From Henckelia pumila (taxonomy: Eukaryota; Streptophyta; Magnoliopsida; Lamiales; Gesneriaceae), in the NCBI RefSeq assembly GCF_033568475.1, contig NC_133123.1, forward strand, positions 159,727,753 through 159,791,752: 64,000 bases of DNA, read 5' to 3'. Below are positions 53,301-62,906 of this stretch, piece after piece. The notes below the pieces were generated by a model. The model had not been told where the DNA came from. It ran no database searches and worked only from the letters and a program-made list of their open reading frames with translations. Every line of letters begins with the position of its first letter. Position 1 is the first letter of the stretch. The translations under genes were made by a program, and so were the position numbers.

Positions 53301-56168
53301 TTACTTTATCTTAATTAAAGGTTCTGGTATAAACATTATAACCCGTGGAGGGGGCCAAAACACATCCGTTACCACTTCAGCCACTGAGTCCCAAACCGAT
53401 GTCTCGGGGCAAATAACTTGAAACCCATAATTTCCATAGCTATGCTGCTTCTCCCGTATTTTCATTGCTGAATCAAACACAGAAGCTTGACAACCACTCA
53501 ACTCGATCATGTCAAGTGTCGGGCTTTCTCCCATCCCAGATGGTATCTCCACCAATTCGCCGCACCGTCGAATAATGAGGCGCTGGAGGCTTGGGAAGTG
53601 GCAAGAATCAGCTTCCCAATGCTTCAACTTGAGGCGTTCAAGTACCAAAGTCTTTAGCTTACAGAACTCCTCTTCATTCGGCTTCCACTCGGTCCCGATG
53701 CAAGCATGATCCACCAGTTTGAGAACTTCAAGATTAGGCAGTGAGCCTATGATGGCCAAATCACCCCAGGGGATTCCAACCCCAGCTAAGGTCAGAGTGT
53801 TAAGCGAGGCTGGAAGTGGGAACTCAAACCTTGTGGGTGAATTCAATCCCTGTAACAAACTTATGACTGGAAAAAATACACGTATCTTCAATGCTTTGAG
53901 TTGACGTAGGTTGGCAAGATTCTCAAGTTGGTAGTCGGACCATTCTTTCAAGTGGCTAGACTTGTAATTAACCTCGATTTTCTTGATGTTCGGGATTCTC
54001 TGCAACAATTCCTCAGTGAATACCAAATTCCACAACCCTGAAAGAGTTTGAAGGTCTTCAAGAACTAATTTTTTTCTGCAAATTATATCGAATTTGGCAG
54101 CGCTCGGATCTGGCAAATGACCTCCGTCACACCTTACATGCTTTAAATGTGCCATGGTCCAGATTTCCACTGGTAAATAATATTTACTTTCTTCAGGCCA
54201 ATTTCGAACAATAATTAGTGTTTGGAGATGCCATAGCTTTGTTATTGATGAGGGTATATTCCCATGACATATCAAAGCGATGTAGCGTAAGTTCACAAGC
54301 TCTAAAACTTGATGTGGAAATTCAGGAAACTCTACTTGAGTAACATCCAGTACCCTGAGTAGTTTGAATACAGAAAGCATACCAGGGTCAATAGAGCATT
54401 GTCCTATGCATATAAGCGAGCGAACATATGGAGTACATGACACGAACTGAAAAGGAATTAGATAGTGCACCAATTTCCTCATTGGATGAATGCTTATGCG
54501 ACGCTCAGTTGCTAAACCAGGTGGAAATAGACTGAAACGGCTTTTTATTATTTGGAGGAACTTCTCCTTCTTAGCTTCTTCCAAGCAGAAGTCGAGCAAG
54601 AGATCATGGATCCTGAAAGCTTTGATTTTGCCTTTAAAGTTGTTCTTAGATATTAAAATCAGGTTTCTATCAAGCAGGTCTTCCACACACCTCTCTGCCA
54701 CATCTTCAGGGCTTCGACCCTCATCTGGGCTCAGAAAACCCTCAGCAACCCACATCTTGGTGAGTTTGGAAACACCGATCTCATAACTCTTGGGAAAAAC
54801 TCCCATGTAAAGAAAGCATGCCTTCAAATATTGAGGTAAATAGTTGTAGCTTAATCTTAGTACGCCTGAACATTGATCACCACTAGAAAACACAAATGAA
54901 GTTACATTTTCAGCCACGGATTGCCACGCTACTTGTGTTTTCTCTACCTTTGAAAGTACTCCACCAATTACCACAATTGAAAGGGGAAGTCCTCCACAAT
55001 CACGTGCAATTGTCTTTCCGATTTCTTGTAAATTGAGAGGGTAAGGTTCATCTCCAAAAACTTTAGCACGAAGTAGCATCCAACTTTGTTCGTCCTTTAG
55101 AGGATTAATCTGAAGAGGACTAGTCCCAGAAGGACTAGCGTACTCGGCCACATGAGCAATCTGAGTAGTCAACATGATTCGGCTTCTTTTGTTGTCATCT
55201 GGGAACATCATTTTCAAGCTGTCCCAGGCCTTAGTGTCCCAAATATCATCTACTATGATGAGATATCTTCGATCCTTCAAGTATTTATACATGAAAAGTT
55301 TTAACTGAGCATCGCTTGCTTCTAGCATTTCCTTGGTCAATATTTTCATTGAATCTAGCATACCTAACAGGATATCTCGTATGCTATATGATTGAGACAC
55401 AGTGGCCCAAGCACGAATGTCAAAATGATTTACAACATATGGATCATTATAAGCATGTGTTGCCAAAGTAGTCTTACCGATACCTCCCATCCCGACAATC
55501 GAGAGGATCTTGAGTGTGGACGATTCTTCTGCAAGTTGATCCTTGATTTCCATCAAATGATCCTCAAATCCCACCATTATGTCCTTGGTTATACTCGAAA
55601 CAAGTCTTGAGGAATCCTGATGTAAACCATTTCGAGGTTCGAAATCTTCATGATCTTCACGAATTAATTTGCCAATCTTTATCCACTTGAAGGAACGTCC
55701 TGATGATCTTCCTTGTATCTCCAACCCCGTTTGTTCCTTGATCATCATCATCACCTCTGCAATCAAGGAATCAACTTTCTTCACCATTAGCTTAATATTG
55801 GTTCGCCCCATCATCTCCTTATTCTGGTATAAGGTATGTGTATCATTCTTAAACGCAGCAACAAGATGCATCACAAAATTGCTCGACTTAATCACGAAGG
55901 ACAAGAAGCCCTCGGAAGCTGGATAGATTATATGGAAGTCCATTACATCTTCTGCTTCATAAGCTGCATCTCTGATTCGTGTTTCCAAAGAAGTTTCATT
56001 TTCGTTTCTTTGATGGGATGGATACTCTTCCAAGAAGCGCTGCAAGACTCCAAGTTTTTCGTAGAGGGATTCGATATCTCTCTTCTCACAAGGAATGGAA
56101 TATCTATGAGGGTGTAGGAGAGTGTTCTGAAGGGTTAGCTTCAGAGAGATTATAGCAGCATACGCCAT
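53301..56168 (-). CDS. R1-type CC-NB-LRR (NLR) resistance protein, 955 aa
   Basis: One open frame in a single exon, paralogous to 47038-49761 and on the same strand. The coiled-coil region (about 1-190) has AAYEAEDVMDF (68-78). NB-ARC motifs: P-loop VGMGGIGKTT (225-234), RNBS-A FDIRAWATVSQSY, kinase-2 RYLIIVDDIWD (301-311), SRIMLTTQ, GLPL (393-396), CFLYMGVFPKSYEI and the MHD-equivalent IHDLLLDFC. LRRs follow (LRVLDVTQVEFPEFP, LQTLSGLWNL, LEVLKLVDHACIGT). Compared with its neighbour it has a longer coiled-coil and about 30 extra C-terminal residues (FWPPPRVIMFIPEP). All catalytic motifs are intact. The two genes are head to tail, about 3.5 kb apart, a typical local duplication. Confidence 0.95.
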   Translation of the reverse strand: MAYAAIISLKLTLQNTLLHPHRYSIPCEKRDIESLYEKLGVLQRFLEEYPSHQRNENETSLETRIRDAAYEAEDVMDFHIIYPASEGFLSFVIKSSNFVMHLVAAFKNDTHTLYQNKEMMGRTNIKLMVKKVDSLIAEVMMMIKEQTGLEIQGRSSGRSFKWIKIGKLIREDHEDFEPRNGLHQDSSRLVSSITKDIMVGFEDHLMEIKDQLAEESSTLKILSIVGMGGIGKTTLATHAYNDPYVVNHFDIRAWATVSQSYSIRDILLGMLDSMKILTKEMLEASDAQLKLFMYKYLKDRRYLIIVDDIWDTKAWDSLKMMFPDDNKRSRIMLTTQIAHVAEYASPSGTSPLQINPLKDEQSWMLLRAKVFGDEPYPLNLQEIGKTIARDCGGLPLSIVVIGGVLSKVEKTQVAWQSVAENVTSFVFSSGDQCSGVLRLSYNYLPQYLKACFLYMGVFPKSYEIGVSKLTKMWVAEGFLSPDEGRSPEDVAERCVEDLLDRNLILISKNNFKGKIKAFRIHDLLLDFCLEEAKKEKFLQIIKSRFSLFPPGLATERRISIHPMRKLVHYLIPFQFVSCTPYVRSLICIGQCSIDPGMLSVFKLLRVLDVTQVEFPEFPHQVLELVNLRYIALICHGNIPSSITKLWHLQTLIIVRNWPEESKYYLPVEIWTMAHLKHVRCDGGHLPDPSAAKFDIICRKKLVLEDLQTLSGLWNLVFTEELLQRIPNIKKIEVNYKSSHLKEWSDYQLENLANLRQLKALKIRVFFPVISLLQGLNSPTRFEFPLPASLNTLTLAGVGIPWGDLAIIGSLPNLEVLKLVDHACIGTEWKPNEEEFCKLKTLVLERLKLKHWEADSCHFPSLQRLIIRRCGELVEIPSGMGESPTLDMIELSGCQASVFDSAMKIREKQHSYGNYGFQVICPETSVWDSVAEVVTDVFWPPPRVIMFIPEPLIKIK

Positions 56169-57184
56169 GTCTAAATTGATCTCCTCTCAGGATACCAAAG
56201 AAAACCTGGAATATATAGATGAAAGTAAACGCTTTGAAGGATGGATGGATCAGAAAAATATATACAATTACACAACGGGATACAAGTGGAAGCAGCTTGG
56301 TTCTGAGATTTAAGCTTCAATGCGGTAAAAGCATGAGGCGCTATCACTAAATAATTTGTTAAGAAAGTAAACGTTTGCATGATGTGTCATGGATAAATAT
56401 ATATATAGTTGTAATTTTTTATTTTTATTTTTTGTAATATTAACTGGTTTTGGGCAGACTTAAACGTGTTGACTTCTATGCCAACGTGCTTTTGGTTAAA
56501 ATAATTGCAATAAGTGCGGTGATTATGTCAAAATCGATAGACGTTATATTATATTGTTATATTTGGTTAAAATAATTGCAATAAGTGCGGTGATTATGTC
56601 AAAATCGATAGAAGTTATAATGTTATATTATTTGGATTTAAAATGATTTAGAGTCAAATTGTTTCAGACACTGCTAAGTTGTTCGTAACATGTTCAAGAA
56701 TTAACTAAACAGCTCATAATTCATAAACATTTAATATTGGAGGTTCAATCAGAATAGAGGAAATTAAAATATGAGATATTGTGGTTATAATGAATGACCC
56801 AAGTGCGTTGATTTTATGTTAGGAACTTGATTTAAAAAGTGAAAGCTGCCACCACATGTCCGCCGAGGTCAGTCTATGTTACACCCGAAAACACTTGTTT
56901 GCTATCGTCGGTCTATATTACAGCCCAAAAAACAGCCATAAGATTTATTAATTAATACACTTGAAAACACTTGTTCGTCAACATCAGCCTATATTACACC
57001 AGGAAAGCCACAATAGGATTTACTGATTAATACGGTTTGTATTGTGCTACAACATATTTTGGACTTCTCTCACTCGGGTGTCTCAATAAAGCTACCACAT
57101 TAAGATGTTTTTGATATATTCTGATAATTAAAGGGTAAACCAGGAACAATCTGTCATCCACATTAACTAATCGAAGCTGTGATA
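56169..57184. other. Upstream spacer of the second NLR gene with short tandem repeats
   Basis: A direct duplication with an 81-bp offset starts at 56492 and 56573 (TTGGTTAAAATAATTGCAAT...). Two diverged copies of an ACACTTG...CTATATTACA segment occur near 56890-57010. No gene. Confidence 0.55.
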
Positions 57185-57904
57185 GTTTTCATTTATTGTT
57201 TGTTATATTGACAATGATGTACTTTAATTGATTGTTTTTATTTTTGACAAACTCATTTTTTCAATTTTAAATGATCTTAAAAATTAATTGTCCAGAAATA
57301 TTTTGGGCAAACTCATTATTTTAATTTTAAATGATCTTAAAAATTAAATGTCCAAAATATTGTTAAATTTGTTCATAAAATTTAAAAGGCACACACAAGA
57401 AATCGTTACTTTTATTTTCAACTTAGTTTTTATGTTTCAATTTTTCATAAAATTTAAAAGGCACACACAAAAAATCGTTACTTTTTTTTCAATTTAGTTT
57501 TTATGTTTCAATTTTTTGAAATAGTTATGTTTTGCTTTGTATCTATTCTCTTATTCTCTTCTTAATTTCTTTTCTTCTTATTACTTAAAAAATTAAAATT
57601 ATAAATTAATTATAATATATCTTATAACATAGGTAACTGCTACAAAAAAATTAATTTTAAAATATTGTTATCAAATCAAAGTTAGTTTTTCGTGTATTAA
57701 TATTTCTCAAAATAAAAAAACAAATTAGATAAAATTAATTTTAATATTTATTATATTAAAATAATTATTTTATTAATCACATGAGGATATATCATAAAAT
57801 ATAAAATTATAAAAAACTTTTTTAATACTAAATTTTAATAATTTTTTCCTTTATTCCAAAATTTAATAAAATTTTGGTAATAAAATATTTTAAAATTCCA
57901 ATAT

Positions 57905-57935
<31 letters not shown>

Positions 57936-58130
57936 TATATAGTAAAATATTGTGACGATATTTTAAAATATTGAAATTTTTGAAAAGTATAGTTGTTGAA
58001 AATTGAAATATAAAACAAAATTTTTGTAAGTAAAATTTCTTAAAGACAATATTTTATTATTTAAGAAATGATATTATAAAATCAATTTTGTCTAATATTA
58101 AATCAAGTAAGGAGTGTGAGTGTTATTGAC
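57185..58130 (+). repeat. Long dispersed repeat, left copy
   Basis: 57351-58130 is nearly identical in direct orientation to 61270-62046, and 57185-57560 is present in inverted orientation at 60160-61270. It contains two 74-bp sub-repeats (GGCACACACAARAAATCGTT) and is otherwise AT-rich and non-coding. The sequence continues past 58130 (ATTGACATTTTTTGGAG), where the right copy is interrupted by a copia LTR. Confidence 0.88.
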
Positions 58131-59420
58131 ATTTTTTGGAGTATAATAACACACTCATTTGATTTATTGTATGTGTTAAATTTTTATTTATCTAATCTAA
58201 TATGTCTTAAAAAGAAAAATTTTAATTGTGTATTATCTATATTGTCGTTGAGTTTATTTTATAATTTCTTAAAATTAGTCTTCTATTTGCATTTCCTTGA
58301 TTTATTGTGTGTGTTATATTTTTATTGAAGTGTTTAATTTTTTTTCTCCAAATGGTTAAAATGGATGACATAAACATATTTCGAGGTTCAAGAATGGAAA
58401 ATTTGTTGGATAGTAAAACGTCGATGTATTTGTTATGACTAATCTTTTATTCTCACTATTATGCGTTATATATAATAATTTTCTAATATATCTTACAAAT
58501 GAAGAGTTTAATTATGTATTTTTATATTGTCATTGGGTTTAATTTATTGTCTTAAATTAGTCTTCTAATATATCTTAAAATGACAGAGTTTAATTGTGTA
58601 TCGTTATTGTTGTCTATATTCTCCTTGGGTTTATTTTATTGATTTAAATTAGTCTTTGATTTGCATTTGATTTATTGTGTGTGTTAAATAATTTTTAAGT
58701 GTTTAATTTTTTTCTCGAAATGGCGAAAATGGATGACATCAACATATTTCGAAGTTCAAGAATAGAGAATTTTTTGGACAATATATAAAATGTTAACGTA
58801 TTTGTTATAAATTATCTTTTATTCTCAATAAATGTGTTATATTTACTAATTTTCTAATATATATCTTAAAAATAAAGAGTTTAATTGTGTATTGTCGATA
58901 TTGTCCTTGAGTTTAATTTATTTCCTTAAATTAGTCTTCAATTTGCATTTAATTTATTGTACATGTGTGAAATTTTTATTTAAGTGTTTAATTTGTTTTC
59001 TCCAAATGGCAAAAATGGATGACATCAACATATTTCGAGGTCAAGAATAGATATTTTGTTGGACAGCCAAACGTCGACATATTTGTTATTACTAATATTT
59101 TATTCTCAATATTATGTGTTATATATAATAATTTTAGAATATATCTTAAAAATGAAAAGTTTAATTGTGTATTGTTTATATTGTCATTGAGTTTAATTTA
59201 TTTCTTTAAATTAGTTTTCATTTTGCATTTGATTTATTATGTATGTTAAATTTTTGTTTAAGTGTTTAATTTATTTCTCCAAATGACGAAAATGGATGAC
59301 ATCAACATATTTCGAGGTTCAAGAATGGAGAATTTGTTGGACATTAAAACATCGACGTATTTATTATGACTAATCTTTTATTTTTAATATTATGTGTTAT
59401 AAATAATAATTTTCAATTTG
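58131..59420 (+). repeat. Tandem array, four units of about 275-360 bp
   Basis: The landmark AAAATGGATGACATCAACAT occurs near 58366, 58725, 59010 and 59288. Each is followed by TTTCGAGGTTCAAGAATGGA and an ACGTCGACGTATTTGTTA motif. Between them are AT-rich linkers with GTTTAATTGTGTATT. The units diverge by many substitutions. Confidence 0.85.
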
Positions 59421-59542
59421 TGTTAAATTAAGTTTTTGTTTTGATTTTCTTGTCTATGGTTGATATTCTCATTTATATTATGTGTTTTTTTATACTTGTA
59501 TCTTTTTTTTGTTAACTTTTCAAAGAAATTATATCAAAATGG

Positions 59543-59670
59543 TCTATAAATCAGGGATCCTGGTACTTAGATTTTAATATCATATTATATATATATGTGA
59601 ATCAAAAAATATTTTACCTTTGAAAAATCTGAATATTAAAATCTAAGTACCAGGATCTCTGATTTATAGA
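59543..59670. repeat. Inverted repeat with 37-bp arms
   Basis: Left arm from TCTATAAATCAGGGATCCTG and right arm ending CTGATTTATAGA pair with about one mismatch around a 50-60 base AT-rich loop. It directly adjoins the hairpin element that follows, so it may be an older foldback element. Confidence 0.85.
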
Positions 59671-59796
59671 GAGATTTTTTTTCAGCTGCCCACTTATCAT
59701 GCCCACCTATGATGTGACACTATTTTATTGGATGTGATAAAGATGTCGTAAATTGTAAGTCTAATAAAATAGTGTCACATCTTTGGTGGGCAAAGA

Positions 59797-59836
<40 letters not shown>
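59671..59836. mobile_element. Hairpin MITE beside a (TA)n microsatellite
   Basis: Inverted arms at about 59709-59740 and 59760-59793 share GCCCACC and GATGTGACACTATTTTATT. A long TA run (about 59799-59836) follows. Left terminal motif CAGCTGCCCACTTATCATG matches the family of the element at 32608-32774. Confidence 0.8.
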
Positions 59837-59840
<4 letters not shown>

Positions 59841-59900
59841 AAAAAAAAATATTTTATGTTCTTTATTTTCTTGTAAATTCTATCTTACAATATCGTATAT

Positions 59901-59928
59901 CACGTGCAACGCACGTTAAACTTACTAG
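59901..59928 (+). mobile_element. Helitron-like 3' terminus
   Basis: The stem-loop ACGTGC-AAC-GCACGT is followed eight bases later by CTAG and a host T. This is the Helitron 3' signature. I could not identify the 5' end, so the element's extent is unknown. Confidence 0.5.
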
Positions 59929-60113
59929 TTTTTTAAAAAATGATAGTTTTTTTAAAAAGTTTTTATTTGATTTTTAGTGTATTAATTAACTTTAAAAAAT
60001 AGTCATTTTTTTAAAGGGTAATATTTTATGGTTCAATTTTGAATGAAATAATTAAGTGGTTTTAGGGTGGTCATGATACCAAGGTAATTACAATCGCTTT
60101 TTAATTTTTATAA

Positions 60114-60152
60114 TGAGTTAATTGCATCAAACACCCCTGTGAAATATTGAAA
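60114..60152. mobile_element. Remnant end of the foldback MULE family
   Basis: GAGTTAATTGCATCAAACAC followed by CCCCTGTGAAATATTGAAA closely matches the terminus of the foldback element at 50105. Only about 38 bp remain before the tandem repeats begin. Confidence 0.75.
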
Positions 60153-61269
60153 CAATGAGTTTGCCAAAAATAAAAAAAAATCAATTAAAGTACATCATTG
60201 CCAATATAACAAACAATAAATGAAAACTAATTTAAAACAATAAATAAACCTAAGGACAATATAGACAATACACAATTAAACTCTCTCTTTTAAGATATAT
60301 TAGATTTAAGTAATAAGAAGAAAAGAAATTAAGAAGAGAAAATTAAAATAATAGAACAAAGCAAAACATAACTATTTCAAAAAATTGAAACATAAAAACT
60401 AAATTGAAAAAAAAAAGTAACGATTTTTTGTGTGTGCCTTTTAAATTTTATGAAAAATTGAAACATACAAACTAAGTTGAAAATAAAAGTAACGATTTCT
60501 TGTGTGTGCCTTTTAAATTTTATGAACAAATTTAACAATATTTTTGGACATTTAATTTTTAAGATCATTTAAAATTGAAATAAAGAGTTTGCCAAAAATA
60601 TTTCTGGACAATTAATTTTTAAGATCATTTAAAATTGAAACAATGAGTTTGCCAAAAATAAAAACAATCAATTAAAGTACATCATTGCCAATATAACAAA
60701 CAATAAATGAAAACTAATTTAAAATAATAAATAAACCTAAGGACAATATAGACAATACACAATTAAACTCTCCCTTTTAAGATATATTAGATATTAGATT
60801 TAAGTAATAAGAAGAAAAGAAATTAAGAAGAGAAAATTAAAATAATAGAACAAAGAAAAACATAACTATTTCAAAACATTGAAACATAAAAACTAAATTG
60901 AAAAAAAAAAGTAACGATTTTTTGTATGTGCCTTTTAAATTTTATGAAAAATTGAAACATAAAAACTAAGTTGAAAATAAAAGTAACGATTTCTTGTGTG
61001 TGCCTTTTAAATTTTATGAACAAATTTAACAATATTTTTGGACATTTAATTTTTAAGATCATTTAAAATTGAAATAATGAGTTTGCCAAAAATATTTCTG
61101 GAGAATTAATTTTTAAGATCATTTAAAATTGAAACAATGAGTTTGCCAAAAATAAAAACAATCAATTAAAGTACATCATTGCCAATATAACAAACAATAA
61201 ATGAAAACTAATTTAAAACAATAAATAAACCTAAGAAAAATATAGACAATACACAATTAAACTATCCCT
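60153..61269 (-). repeat. Tandem repeat of about 490-bp units, inverted relative to 57185-57560
   Basis: Units begin at about 60153, 60641 and 61135 (CAATGAGTTTGCCAAAAATA). The first two are nearly identical and the third is truncated after about 145 bp. Each contains two 74-bp sub-repeats. The equal 63-aa frames at 60377 and 60871 are by-products of the repeat. Confidence 0.88.
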
Positions 61270-62045
61270 TTTAAGATATCCAAAAATATTGTTAAATTTG
61301 TTCACAAAATTTAAAAGGCACACACAAGAAATCGTTACTTTTATTTTCAACTTAGTTTTTATGTTTCAATTTTTCATAAAATTTAAAAAGCACACACAAA
61401 AAATCGTTACTTTTTTTTCAATTTAGTTTTTATGTTTCAATTTTTTGAAATATTTATGTTTTGCTTTGTTCTATTATTTAATTTTCTCTACTTAATTTCT
61501 TTTCTTCTTATTACTTAAAAAATTAAAATTATAAATTAATTATAATATATCTTATAACATAGGTAACTACTACAAAAAAATTAATTTTAAAATATTGTTA
61601 TCAAATCAAAGTTAGTTTGCCGTTTATTAATATTTCTTAAGATAAAAAACAAATTAGATAAAATTAATTTTAATATTTATTATATTAAAAAAATTATTTT
61701 ATTAATCACATGAGGATATATCATAAAATATAAAATTATAAAAAACTTTGTTAATACTAAATTTTAATAATTTTTTCCTTTATTCCAAAATTTAATAAAA
61801 TTTTGGTAATAAAATATTTTAAAATTCCAATATTATATATATATATATATATATTATATAGTAAAATATTGTGACGATATTTTAAAATATTGAAATTTTT
61901 GAAAAGTATAGTTGTTGAAAATTAAAATATAAAACAAAATTTTTGTAAGTAAAATTTCTTAAAGACAATATTTTATTATTTAAGAAATGATATTATAAAA
62001 TCAATTTTGTCTAATATTAAGTTAAGTAAGGAGTGTGAGTGTTAT
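61270..62045 (+). repeat. Long dispersed repeat, right copy
   Basis: This is a direct near-identical copy of 57351-58130. It ends at GAGTGTTAT where a copia LTR starts. The left copy shows the uninterrupted sequence (GTGTTATTGACATTTT), so the copia element inserted here. Confidence 0.88.
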
Positions 62046-62861
62046 TGTTAGGAATTCAAGATCTAAGTTTCGGTGTTTGAAAAATTACCTAAGTCATCAA
62101 TTGAAAAAGCAAAGGCAGAAGAAGCAAGGAGCAGATCAATTGAAGAAGAAAAGGCAGAAGAAACAAGGAGCAGATCAATTGATGATTAGCTCAACAACCA
62201 AGGAGCTTTTGTGCTAAAACACAAAAGACATTAAATGAATATTTGAACGTTGCCAACAAATAATCAGAAAGTCAATATCTGAGAGCAATTTAAGGATACT
62301 TGTTGGACATCTTAATGGATACTTTCTGGAGGCTATAAATACAAGAGACAAGTAAGAAAAAAAAAGAGAGAGCTACAGAATGAGAAGAGAATACACGATC
62401 AGAAATATCGAGTTGTAAGATTATATCAGATCAGTTGAGTGTTCTATAAAACACTATCTTTGTAACAAGAAACAGTCAAGGGCTGTGTTCTTGAGTGTCT
62501 AGGAGTTCTGAGATAGGCAGAGGTGTAAGTCCAATCTTGGATTGGATCTGTGCAAATTTCTTATATAAGATCAAGTCTTCTAGAAGAGAGTGAATCCTTC
62601 CGAGGTGGAAGAAGGGGTGACGTAGGAGATTGAGCTCCGAACATCCAAAAACAATGCACTGTGTTATTTCCCTTCTGCCTAACACGTTCACTCACTTCAC
62701 AAATTTATCCAATCCATTTGAAGAGTGTTCGATCTGTTAGTCAATCTCTTCCGCACTGATTTAAGTTGGTTGATTAACATAAACACACGAGAAAGACAAG
62801 AGTTCATTTACTAACCCATCTGAACTCCATATAACTGAGAAAGACATTTTCGATCCTATCA
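62046..62861 (+). repeat. 5' LTR of the right-hand copia element
   Basis: It starts TGTTAGGAATTCAAGATC and ends CGATCCTATCA. The U3 part holds a tandem duplication of about 39 bp (62099-62137 and 62138-62176, GGCAGAAGAARCAAGGAGCA). The TATA box TATAAATA is at 62334-62341. Confidence 0.85.
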
Positions 62862-62863
62862 AG

Positions 62864-62879
62864 TGGTATCAGAGCGAGG
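62864..62879 (+). other. Primer binding site for tRNA-iMet (right-hand copia)
   Basis: TGGTATCAGAGCGAGG lies two bases after the LTR and matches the initiator tRNA-Met complement over its first 12 bases. Confidence 0.9.
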
Positions 62880-62906
62880 TACTTTCTCGTCTCTGAACAT
62901 ATTCAA

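Noticed and set aside
60377..61062. Two nearly identical 63-aa frames as a small duplicated gene
   Set aside because: They are by-products of the 490-bp tandem unit, of AT-driven composition, with internal 74-bp repeats.
57351..62046. The direct repeat pair read as LTRs of one element
   Set aside because: No TG...CA ends, no primer site after the left copy, no polypurine tract and no gag/pol between them; the content is tandem and inverted repeats.
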